Below are positions 7,467 through 14,753 of a stretch of DNA of 49,631 nucleotides, piece by piece. Source of the stretch: a virus; the IMG/VR virus record IMGVR_UViG_3300044634_000076, positions 1 through 49,631 of that record. One strand, given 5' to 3'. Under the pieces are notes generated by a model, which saw nothing but the letters and a program-made list of their open reading frames with translations, searched no databases and had not been told where the DNA came from. The first letter of the stretch is position 1; each line of letters starts with the position of its first letter. Position numbers and translations under genes: made by a program.

Positions 7467-9007
7467 TACCAGATCAACGTAGGATCGTAATTAACAGCAA
7501 CGAGAATGCAATGGTGCAGTCTCTGATGCCGCATGCCAAACAGTTCATGCATGATGGTGAGTCAATGCTTGCTGTGCCGTATGGCGTAGACGAATCAATT
7601 GTGCTGAAGAACTTGGGCTTCAGTGTCCCTGCTCCCATCACGCACTACTACAACTGGCCCGCTCGGTTTGCACCGATGGATCACCAGAAAGACACCGCTG
7701 CATTTCTCACAACACACAAGCGTGCCCTGTGTCTTAACGCACCGGGTACTGGTAAATCCATCAGTGCTATTTGGGCCGCTGACTTTTTGCTTGATGAAGG
7801 TATAGCGAAGAAAGTTTTAATCATCGCGCCGTTGTCAACGCTGACTGTTGTATGGGGGAGAGAGCTTAAGCACCACCTGCCTCACCGCATGTTTGTGATT
7901 GTCACTGGCACGAAGGAAAAACGCAGACAGTTGCTTGAGAAACCCGGGGTGCAATACTTCATCATTAACCATGATGGCTTTAGTAACATGGCCGCTGACA
8001 TCAAAGACTTTGACGTTGTGATCTATGACGAAGCCACTGCGCTTAAGTCTCCGAGCTCACAACGCTACAAGATTTTTGCTAAGTGGATGCAAGCACACAA
8101 GCCATGGCTGTGGATGCTAACGGGTACGCCTATATCGCAAACACCTGCAGACGCATGGACACTAGCACGACTTGTTGACTCACCTACATGCCCAAAAAGT
8201 TTTACGACTTTTAAAGACATGGTGATGCAAAAGGTCACAACGTTTCGTTGGGTGCCACGGCAAGACGCGCTTGAGACATGTAAAAAAGTTTTACAACCAT
8301 CGATACGTTTCTCACTTGACGAGTGCAAAGATTTGCCTGACACTAACTTCGTTGGTCGCAAGACAGAGTTAACACTTCAACAACAAAAAGCGTTTAAGGA
8401 AATGAAAGACAAAGCCGTGACTGTGTTTGCGGCTGGTGAAGTGACTGCTGCGAATGCGGCGGTTGTGCTAAGCAAGATGTTGCAAATTAGTTGCGGTGTC
8501 GTGTATAGCGAGACCGGTCGAATTGCAATCGATGGCTCGTTGAGGTATAATACACTCACTGAGTTACTTACAGAGATCGGAGATAAGGTTATTATCTTTG
8601 TGCCGCTTCGAGGCGTACAAGATCAATTGCAGGCGAAGTTAACTGCTGATGGATTCGATGTTGCATCGGTGCATGGCGACGTTAACAAAAACGAACGCAA
8701 TCAAATCTTTAACGACTTTCAGCACACGGACAGGCCACAGATTTTGTTGGCTCACCCGAAGGTTGCGGCACACGGATTGACATTAACTCGGGCAAAAGAT
8801 ATTGTTTGGTTTGCTCCCATTTATTCACTTGAACAGTACGAGCAAGCTAATGCGAGGATTCGCCGGTTGACAACAACTGGCAAAACGACTGTATGGCACA
8901 TATGGGCTACAGGCTTTGAAGCAGAGTTATACCGCCGACTCCGCGCAAAGCAGAACACATTGGCGGAGTTTTTAAATTTGGTGCAAGGCATCAACAGTGA
9001 CGATTAG
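7457..9007 (+). CDS. SNF2-type DEAD-like helicase
   Basis: This is a 516-residue superfamily 2 ATPase. Walker A APGTGKS (about 95-101), motif Ia IIAPLSTL, Walker B DEAT (191-194), motif III LTGTP (222-226), and the C-terminal helicase half with VHGDV and QANARIRR (motif VI) are all present. It likely remodels or unwinds branched DNA in replication or recombination, partnered with the adjacent VRR-NUC. A TTG 15 bases upstream is in frame, but the ATG at 7457 gives the natural start MLVIPDQ. No clear Shine-Dalgarno is seen, so reinitiation from the overlapping gene is likely. Confidence 0.92.
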   Translation: MLVIPDQRRIVINSNENAMVQSLMPHAKQFMHDGESMLAVPYGVDESIVLKNLGFSVPAPITHYYNWPARFAPMDHQKDTAAFLTTHKRALCLNAPGTGKSISAIWAADFLLDEGIAKKVLIIAPLSTLTVVWGRELKHHLPHRMFVIVTGTKEKRRQLLEKPGVQYFIINHDGFSNMAADIKDFDVVIYDEATALKSPSSQRYKIFAKWMQAHKPWLWMLTGTPISQTPADAWTLARLVDSPTCPKSFTTFKDMVMQKVTTFRWVPRQDALETCKKVLQPSIRFSLDECKDLPDTNFVGRKTELTLQQQKAFKEMKDKAVTVFAAGEVTAANAAVVLSKMLQISCGVVYSETGRIAIDGSLRYNTLTELLTEIGDKVIIFVPLRGVQDQLQAKLTADGFDVASVHGDVNKNERNQIFNDFQHTDRPQILLAHPKVAAHGLTLTRAKDIVWFAPIYSLEQYEQANARIRRLTTTGKTTVWHIWATGFEAELYRRLRAKQNTLAEFLNLVQGINSDD

Positions 9008-9028
9008 TTAAACAGTTAGGACTTACTT

Positions 9029-9421
9029 ATGAACTATGAAATAGCCGCAGAGAAATATCTGCAGGTGCGCAATGCTATCGACGCTCTAGAGCGTGAGCAT
9101 AAAGCGGCCAAAGCCAAGCTGACAGAAAAGCTTGTAGCCGTTGAGAACTGGATGACTGCCAAAGCGCAGGAAGACGGTCTCGAGACAGTTAAAACAAATT
9201 CTGGTACGGCCTATTGGTCGACACACCACACCGCGACCGTTGCGTCGCGCGAAGAGTTCTTTGCGTATTGCAAGGAAACCGATGCTTGGGACATGGTAGA
9301 AGCCCGCGCATCGAAGCTAGGGGTAAAGAGTTTCATTGAAGCCAATGGCGCTCCTCCTCCCGGCGTAAATTTCTCGTCTATCCGTGTTTTTAATCTTCGT
9401 AAAGCTCAAGCAAAGGAATAA
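9029..9421 (+). CDS. Hypothetical replication-module protein, 130 aa
   Basis: A long N-terminal coiled-coil helix (residues 1-50, alternating charges) is followed by a compact domain with GTAYWSTHHTATV and ending PPGVNFSSIRVFNLRK. I recognise this architecture as common in phages directly beside single-strand-binding or recombination genes, without an established function. It could be an SSB or nuclease accessory, by context. It sits 2 bases before the GTG of the SSB-like gene. Confidence 0.75.
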   Translation: MNYEIAAEKYLQVRNAIDALEREHKAAKAKLTEKLVAVENWMTAKAQEDGLETVKTNSGTAYWSTHHTATVASREEFFAYCKETDAWDMVEARASKLGVKSFIEANGAPPPGVNFSSIRVFNLRKAQAKE

Positions 9422-9423
9422 TC

Positions 9424-10314
9424 GTGAGCAACATTCAAACAGTACCTGCACACATTGCAGCCCGTATAGCCGCCCGTCAGCAAGCGGGCACTAAATCAAC
9501 AGTGGCATCTGCGATCGTCGGTAGCGACGGCGTTAGTTTTCCAAAAATCAGCATCCGCGCAGGGCGTTATCGCTTGAGCGAAGACGGTGTTGAGACAACA
9601 GTTGGCGTCACTCTAGACACCATCATCGTAGGTGCAAACCCTAGGGTTTCCAAGGTGTTTTATGCCAAAGCGTTTGATGCGTCTGCGGAGAACGTTCGAC
9701 CAGATTGTGGCTCTAGTGATGGCCTAAAGCCTGATGCTAATTTTGAGTCACCAGTGCACGCTAGTTGCGCGGACTGCCCCAACAATGTGCTTGGCTCTAA
9801 GGTTCTTATGTCTGGTGCTAAGTCTAAGATATGTGCTGACCAACGCCACTTGGCTGTTGTAGCCGCCGCTGATCCTTCCAAGGTGTACAGCCTTACTGTA
9901 CCTGTCAGCGGTATGAAAGCCCTGCGTGAATACTTTAAGGACTTAGGTAACTACGGCATTGGCCCTGAAGAAGTAATTACCGAGTTGGGTTTTGATGACG
10001 CGGCAAGTTACCCCAAGATTACATTCAAGCAAAAAGGTTACGTTCCAGAGAAAGCAATTTCTCGCGTTGACACTTTAGTTGGAAGTGATTCTGTTAAAGT
10101 AGCTACTCGTCAACTTGCTCCACAAGCGGCGGCCCCTGCTATTGCAGCGCCAACGCCAAAGGCCGCTATTGCGCCACCCGCTGTCGACGATGCTTACGAA
10201 GAGGAAACACCTGCACCAGTAGCCGCGCCTGTCAAGGCGGCGAAACCCGTAGTTGCTCCAGTAAAAGCGTCAGATGAATTAGCGGCAAAGCTCGACAGTT
10301 TGTTCGACGAGTAA
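9424..10314 (+). CDS. Putative ssDNA-binding protein with acidic C-terminal tail
   Basis: The protein has 296 residues. The N-terminal ~220 residues look like a beta-rich globular domain with cysteines C98, C117, C120 and C137 by approximate count (DCGSS, HASCADC, SKICADQ), which may bind zinc. A disordered Ala/Pro-rich linker follows, then an acidic hydrophobic tip, LDSLFDE. That layout is shared by phage and bacterial SSBs, whose tips recruit partners. The identification rests on layout and neighbours, not on a recognised OB-fold signature. The start is GTG with AAGGA at the right distance. A strong terminator follows. Confidence 0.6.
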   Translation: MSNIQTVPAHIAARIAARQQAGTKSTVASAIVGSDGVSFPKISIRAGRYRLSEDGVETTVGVTLDTIIVGANPRVSKVFYAKAFDASAENVRPDCGSSDGLKPDANFESPVHASCADCPNNVLGSKVLMSGAKSKICADQRHLAVVAAADPSKVYSLTVPVSGMKALREYFKDLGNYGIGPEEVITELGFDDAASYPKITFKQKGYVPEKAISRVDTLVGSDSVKVATRQLAPQAAAPAIAAPTPKAAIAPPAVDDAYEEETPAPVAAPVKAAKPVVAPVKASDELAAKLDSLFDE

Positions 10315-10336
10315 TAAAATAAAAATGTAAAACGCT

Positions 10337-10359
10337 CCCCGGGTAATGCCGGGGTTTTT
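10337..10359 (+). terminator. Rho-independent terminator after the SSB-like gene
   Basis: The stem CCCCGG (10337-10342) pairs with CCGGGG (10349-10354) around a 6-base loop and is followed by TTTTT. It lies 23 bases after the SSB-like stop and before the primase, so it should reduce readthrough into the 988-codon gene. Confidence 0.85.
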
Positions 10360-10375
10360 CATCTAGGGGCATGTC

Positions 10376-13342
10376 TTGGACACAAAAAACTTTTTTACTC
10401 GCGTATTCGCCCAAACAGACGAACTGGTTATCTGCATACATAAGCCTGATCCATCAGGACAGAACCCCCGAGGGTTTTTTTGGAATCGTGGATCATTCTA
10501 TGACATCGATGACGCGGTAGCCGCGATCAGTAGGTGGGATGCAGAAGCTGAGTCAACTGTTTACTTCGGTGTTGGTGCATTTGCCGATCACTGCTACACA
10601 GAGAACGGTAAACAGAAATGGTACCGCACGCAAGCACACGCAACAGTGTTTAAAGCACTGGCGCTTGACTTAGATATTGGTGAGGACAAACCTTACGCTA
10701 CTCAGAAAGAAGGTTGGATTGCAATGTCCGTCGCTCTCAAAGCGATTGGAATGCCTCAGCCTATGGTCATCTCTTCCGGTCGTGGTATTCACTGCTACTG
10801 GCCAATGACTCAGAACATTTCGAAAGAGCATTGGATAAAGGTTTCTACCGCGCTTCGCATTGCGCTTGAAGAGCATGGTGTCGAGATCGACACAAGCAAA
10901 ATTCATGATCCATCGATGGTGCTTCGTCCAGTTGGTACGCATCATAAAAAGCAACAGCCGTGGAAGTTGGTCGAGTGCAAACGTGATTGCCCTGACTACG
11001 ATCCAGTAGAGTTGTTCACGGTATTGAAGCCGTGGTTTGGTAAGTTGCCAAAGAATGCAAAGACAACAGCATCACGCAAAGGTGCAAGATCATCGATCCT
11101 TGATGCAGTGCTCAACACAAACGATGTTGTACTTACCGCGGTCGCAGGGCGTTGTGCTCAGGTGGGTGCGCTTGTAGCTTCTGGTGGCGTGTTAGATGCC
11201 GCAGGTCGCAATGTAGAAGAACCTTTATGGCGTGCATCGTTAGGTCTTGCTAAGCATTGCACAGATGTGCAGGAAGCGGTCATCATGATCGCAGGAACGC
11301 ACCCTGACTTTGATCTAGCCGCAAGCATGGATAAGCTCAAGGGTTGGAACGGCACTGGGCCTACGACGTGTGCGAAGTTTGAGCAGTTGTGCGCTAAGGG
11401 CTGCGAAGGTTGCCCAAGCCGTGGAAAGATTACAAGCCCCGCGCAGTTATCGGTTGTTACTGAGACTGAAGTTGTTACTGAGGAAGGCGAAGAGTTCACG
11501 TTCACACTGCCCAAGGGCTATGTTATTCAGAACAACCAGATCATGCGTGAGGTCAAGACCGAGATCACAACGACTGATGCAAACGGCAATGAAGTAGCCC
11601 AAGAGGTAACAGAGTTTGACCATGTGTGCCAGTACGAGATTCACATCACGGGTGTGTATCACGATTCAGAAAGTCGCAAGTCTGCATTCCGAATGATTGC
11701 GAAGTACCCAATGACTGGATGGAAAGAGACAGAGCATGAGATGTCTGTGCTCGCGACGATTGGTAAAGACTTTTCTACATTTTTATTGAACCAACAAATC
11801 TACGTAAAGAATGCTGGACAGCAAGAAAAAGTTAGGAGCTATTTGATGGATTACTTGACGATGGTGCAACAGCAAGCACCAACAGGATTGGACTTTGTTA
11901 ACTTCGGTTGGCAAGAAGACGGCTCGTTTATGTGCGGCCAGACAGTGCTAGGCTCTCCAACGGGTGCCACAGACACACGCCTTCGCGGCCCTGCGTCCAA
12001 CTTCGCTAGACTTATCGGCCCGCATGGTGAACGCTCTGAGTGGATTCGCGCGATGGACATGCTGAACCTACCCGGTGCTGACAATATTCGTGCGTCAGTA
12101 TTAACAGGCACAGTGGGAATCCTAGGCCCTGCCGCCGGTAACGCAACAGCAATTGTGTCGATCTATTCTGATGAAACGACAACTGGTAAATCACTATCTC
12201 TTATCGGAGTGAACAGCTTGATCGGTAGCCCGAAGGAATTGTTCCTGAGCCAGAAAGATACTGCGAACGCTCTATACAAAATGCGCGGTGTTTTAAATAA
12301 CTTGCCATGTTGTATCGACGAGATGACTGCGGCTGACGACAAAGACATGGCCGACATGGGCTACACACTTAGTTCTGGTCGCGAAAAGATTTCAATGACG
12401 AAAGAACGCGAGTTGCGTGAACCTGCTAAGTGGTGCGCTCCTACTCATGTCACGTCTAACATTTCGATGTATCGGAAGTTTGAAAATGCACAGGCAGGCA
12501 ACGATCCACTGAAAGCACGTTGCTTAGAGTTCCCGCAACACGATAGAACTTTTGTCGCTACCCGAGAAGATGGGCGTAGCTACGGGTATGACTTTTTTGA
12601 GATCGTAGAGAAGCATAACGGTTGGGCTTTCCCAGAGCTTGTGCAAGTTGTGATCGACAAGGGCGGCCCTGAAGCTGTATGGAAATGGTCTGAAGCATCG
12701 TTTAACAAAACGTTTGGTTTTATATTTGAACCCCAAGAGCGTTTCTACAGGACGCTACTTATTGCATCATGGGGCATGGGTCGTATTGGCCAAGCCTTGG
12801 GTTTGTTCCCGTTCGATATAAAGGGAACCATTGACTTTATGATTGACCGCGTCAAACAAACTCGGCAAGCTGCAATTGAAAGTAAGTCAGATGTATTTGA
12901 TACGATTGGCCAGTACATCATGGAGCACAACGACCGCTTGGTGCATTGCACTGAGGTCTACAGTTCAGGTAAAGAGCAGGTGACACAACCGGCTCCAGAT
13001 AAAGCAGTTGCCCGTGTCAAGGTTGTTTATGATGCCAAGAACCCTGTCATGCCCGGTAGCATGATCGCGATCAACTTGGCTTTGTTCAAGGCATGGCTAG
13101 GTAGGTCGCAGGACGGTATTGACCGGATTGAGCGTGAGCTAGAACTTAACGGTGCGATGATTGCTAAGCGCGATCGAGTAACGATGTTTAAGGGATGTAA
13201 GGACAGAAGCCCCGGCCAGACGCATTGCCTGATTGTGAACCTGAACCATCCTAGGTTTGTAGCAACTCTGACTGGCACCATGTCCAGAGAGCAAAGCCCT
13301 GTACTATTGGCTGTTCTAAATGGCGCGGCTGTGGGACAATAA
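10376..13342 (+). CDS. Primase-polymerase (AEP) fused to SF3/DUF927-like helicase
   Basis: The 988-residue fusion has an N-terminal archaeo-eukaryotic primase domain: catalytic D98xD100 in ALDLDIG, SSGRGIH with H139, and the third motif around D178 to R184-PVGT. A cysteine cluster CX6CX3CX2C near residues 331-349 may bind zinc. The C-terminal half is an ATPase with P-loop ETTTGKS near residue 600 and downstream IDEMTAADD. One protein would therefore prime and unwind DNA. The start appears to be TTG at 10376, since no in-frame ATG occurs before about residue 117; AGGGG at 10365-10369 is correctly placed. It stands alone after a terminator, so expression may be kept low. Confidence 0.88.
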   Translation: MDTKNFFTRVFAQTDELVICIHKPDPSGQNPRGFFWNRGSFYDIDDAVAAISRWDAEAESTVYFGVGAFADHCYTENGKQKWYRTQAHATVFKALALDLDIGEDKPYATQKEGWIAMSVALKAIGMPQPMVISSGRGIHCYWPMTQNISKEHWIKVSTALRIALEEHGVEIDTSKIHDPSMVLRPVGTHHKKQQPWKLVECKRDCPDYDPVELFTVLKPWFGKLPKNAKTTASRKGARSSILDAVLNTNDVVLTAVAGRCAQVGALVASGGVLDAAGRNVEEPLWRASLGLAKHCTDVQEAVIMIAGTHPDFDLAASMDKLKGWNGTGPTTCAKFEQLCAKGCEGCPSRGKITSPAQLSVVTETEVVTEEGEEFTFTLPKGYVIQNNQIMREVKTEITTTDANGNEVAQEVTEFDHVCQYEIHITGVYHDSESRKSAFRMIAKYPMTGWKETEHEMSVLATIGKDFSTFLLNQQIYVKNAGQQEKVRSYLMDYLTMVQQQAPTGLDFVNFGWQEDGSFMCGQTVLGSPTGATDTRLRGPASNFARLIGPHGERSEWIRAMDMLNLPGADNIRASVLTGTVGILGPAAGNATAIVSIYSDETTTGKSLSLIGVNSLIGSPKELFLSQKDTANALYKMRGVLNNLPCCIDEMTAADDKDMADMGYTLSSGREKISMTKERELREPAKWCAPTHVTSNISMYRKFENAQAGNDPLKARCLEFPQHDRTFVATREDGRSYGYDFFEIVEKHNGWAFPELVQVVIDKGGPEAVWKWSEASFNKTFGFIFEPQERFYRTLLIASWGMGRIGQALGLFPFDIKGTIDFMIDRVKQTRQAAIESKSDVFDTIGQYIMEHNDRLVHCTEVYSSGKEQVTQPAPDKAVARVKVVYDAKNPVMPGSMIAINLALFKAWLGRSQDGIDRIERELELNGAMIAKRDRVTMFKGCKDRSPGQTHCLIVNLNHPRFVATLTGTMSREQSPVLLAVLNGAAVGQ

Positions 13343-13367
13343 GATATCTTTTTTAAGGACAACTATC

Positions 13368-13619
13368 ATGCCACGTGACTACAAGAAAGAGTACGCGAAC
13401 TACCAAGGTAAGCCGGAGCAGATTGCTAACAGGGCTGACCGCAATTCAGCGCGTCGACAAATGGAAAAGAAAGGCGTCGTCAGCAAAGGCGACGGCCTTG
13501 ACGTCGATCACAAGAAGCCCATGGCAAAGGGCGGTGGAAACGGCGGAGGTAACCTCCGCGCAGTTCCTAAGTCTGCGAACCGATCGTTTGCACGAACACG
13601 TTCAGCAGGGATGAAGTAA
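13368..13619 (+). CDS. HNH-like small protein, 83 aa
   Basis: It begins MPRDYKKEYANYQG and contains GDGLDVDHKKP, a Gly-rich turn and NLR, which resembles the core of phage HNH endonucleases. The final histidine of a classical HNH is replaced in this stretch (NRSFAR), so catalysis is uncertain. I recognise the family as widespread in phages. The start at 13368 is set by AAGGA at 13355-13359; 16 upstream codons are open but lack a ribosome site. It is the last plus-strand gene, and its stop abuts the first minus-strand stop. Confidence 0.75.
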   Translation: MPRDYKKEYANYQGKPEQIANRADRNSARRQMEKKGVVSKGDGLDVDHKKPMAKGGGNGGGNLRAVPKSANRSFARTRSAGMK

Positions 13620-13626
13620 TTACTTC
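13613..13626. repeat. 14-bp perfect palindrome spanning two convergent stop codons
   Basis: GAAGTAATTACTTC is its own reverse complement and contains the TAA of the plus-strand gene (13617-13619) and the TAA of the minus-strand gene (13620-13622) back to back. It has no T-run and is too short for a classical terminator. Both proteins end in Lys-stop, which partly explains the symmetry. Confidence 0.7.
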
Positions 13627-13772
13627 TTGGCTTTGGGCTTAGCGCCCTTGGCTTTGTCATGGGCTACCATTTTCTTGGCAGCTTTGACTTCAATACCCAG
13701 CTTCTTTGCAAAGCTAGGATCATGTGCAGCAGCCCGCATAGTGCGAGCTTGCTTCTCAGACGTAAATGGCAT
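13620..13772 (-). CDS. Tiny lysine/alanine-rich protein, 50 aa
   Basis: It reads MPFTSEKQARTMRAAAHDPS at the start and ends with repeated AK/PK motifs. The protein is strongly basic. I recognise the opening as a recurring type of tiny phage protein with no known function. Its start codon overlaps the stop of the gene before it (13770-13774). As the last late gene it lies at the convergence with the early module. DNA or virion binding is inferred only from charge. Confidence 0.65.
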   Translation of the reverse strand: MPFTSEKQARTMRAAAHDPSFAKKLGIEVKAAKKMVAHDKAKGAKPKAKK

Positions 13773-13909
13773 TACTTGGCTTTAGCTAAACACTTGCCAG
13801 CGGCTTTGCACTTAGCAGGGCTCTTGCAACCGGGGCAAGGCTTAAATGGAGCAGCTTTTTTACCAGCTTTTGCGGGGGCCTTAGCCATCATCATTTTTCC
13901 GTACATCAT
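13772..13909 (-). CDS. Tiny basic cysteine-motif protein, 45 aa
   Basis: It starts MMYGKMMMAKAP and carries CPGC and KCKAAGKC, four cysteines that could form a small metal site, in a Lys/Ala-rich chain. A Shine-Dalgarno AAGGA (13916-13920) precedes the start by 6 bases. Like its neighbours it is extremely basic. I know this as a repeated phage miniprotein type without a function. Confidence 0.65.
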   Translation of the reverse strand: MMYGKMMMAKAPAKAGKKAAPFKPCPGCKSPAKCKAAGKCLAKAK

Positions 13910-13918
13910 GGTGGTTCC

Positions 13919-14065
13919 TTATTTCATCTTAGAGGTTGATTTTTTGCCTTCGTGCTTCTTCTCCATAGCGGCATAAGCCTTTTTGCTAGGAGCCATTTTC
14001 TTTTCTTTGGCTTCCATGGCTTTGGACTCGCCTTTGCCAAATGGATTCATTTTTTTACCGTACAT
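13919..14065 (-). CDS. Tiny lysine-rich protein, 48 aa
   Basis: It opens MYGKKMNPFGKGESKAMEAK and is about one-third lysine. The MYGK opening is shared with the next gene in the cluster, suggesting that the two derive from a duplication or a shared N-terminal module. A GGAGA ribosome site precedes it. No fold is predictable; it is probably disordered or a single helix. Confidence 0.6.
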   Translation of the reverse strand: MYGKKMNPFGKGESKAMEAKEKKMAPSKKAYAAMEKKHEGKKSTSKMK

Positions 14066-14084
14066 AGTAATCTCCAATTAAAGT

Positions 14085-14318
14085 TTAACGAAATTTTGCA
14101 GTTTTAGCCGCAATCTTTTTTGGTTGCGCTACGAATTGTTTTCCGGCTTCTTTTCCGGCTCGCTTGGCTTTGGTTGTCGCAGCGTACTCACTAGGGCTGA
14201 GACTTTTAATCGCAGCGCTTGGAAGGTATCTTTCACCTGTGTCAGAAGATTTTTTACCACTTTTGGTTCTCCATTTTTGGTCGCCCCAGTCTTTTAGGGA
14301 TTGTTGTGGGGCTTTCAA
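14085..14318 (-). CDS. Small basic protein, DWGDQKWRTKSG type, 77 aa
   Basis: Its recognisable phrases are LKDWGDQKWRTKSGKKSS, GERYLPSAAIKSL and a Lys-rich end. I recognise this combination from many aquatic phages, where it sits near the miniprotein genes found here. Function is unknown. It is ATGA-coupled to the preceding gene (14315-14318). The high positive charge suggests association with DNA or with the virion interior. Confidence 0.7.
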   Translation of the reverse strand: MKAPQQSLKDWGDQKWRTKSGKKSSDTGERYLPSAAIKSLSPSEYAATTKAKRAGKEAGKQFVAQPKKIAAKTAKFR

Positions 14319-14497
14319 TCTCGATACCCCCCGCCTGCTGCCTTATACTTCTTAGCAACAAGCTGTGCCTTACGAGCAGACCATTGGCCTGCACCAGTGC
14401 CTTGCGTTGCCGCGGACTTTACCTGAGCCACAATCTTCTTGCGAAGTGTAGGCTTTGTGTAATTGCCAGCGGCATTAACAGTTGATTTGGTAGCCAT
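14315..14497 (-). CDS. Small basic protein with QWSARKAQ motif, 60 aa
   Basis: I place the start at 14497 (MATKSTVNAAGNYTKP), because the upstream extension lacks family character. The C-terminal half reads GAGQWSARKAQLVAKKYKAA followed by GGGYRD, a motif known from phages and large DNA viruses and listed in databases as an uncharacterised domain. Basic and small. It is coupled to the gene that follows. Confidence 0.7.
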   Translation of the reverse strand: MATKSTVNAAGNYTKPTLRKKIVAQVKSAATQGTGAGQWSARKAQLVAKKYKAAGGGYRD

Positions 14498-14498
14498 G

Positions 14499-14753
14499 TT
14501 AGCACTTCCAAGCACGTAATGATTTGTTGATACGACTGTTAGGATCGTTTGCAGTCTTCGCACTGGTCAGCTTCTCTTTCATGCCTTCCATACGGGCACA
14601 GAATGAGTCACGTCGTGGGCCACCCTCAGGTTGAGGGGCCTTGAGTCCCGGCTTCCCGGGATTGGCTTTATTGTACGAGGCTCGCCCCTTGGCGTTCAAG
14701 CCCCCTTTTTCCGATTTACCTTCTTTGCGTGTCCAAGCTGGTGTTTTAGCCAT
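14499..14753 (-). CDS. Small basic protein resembling DUF6321, 84 aa
   Basis: The pattern is MAKTPAWTRKEGKSEKGGLN, AKGRASYN, then RRDSFCARMEGMK and INKSLRAWKC. I recall this as the uncharacterised DUF6321 family of phages; the name is from memory. Its ATG overlaps the stop of the 2083-residue ejection protein (TAATG at 14751-14755), so it is translated in tandem with it. This is the first of six consecutive very basic small proteins. Confidence 0.7.
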   Translation of the reverse strand: MAKTPAWTRKEGKSEKGGLNAKGRASYNKANPGKPGLKAPQPEGGPRRDSFCARMEGMKEKLTSAKTANDPNSRINKSLRAWKC

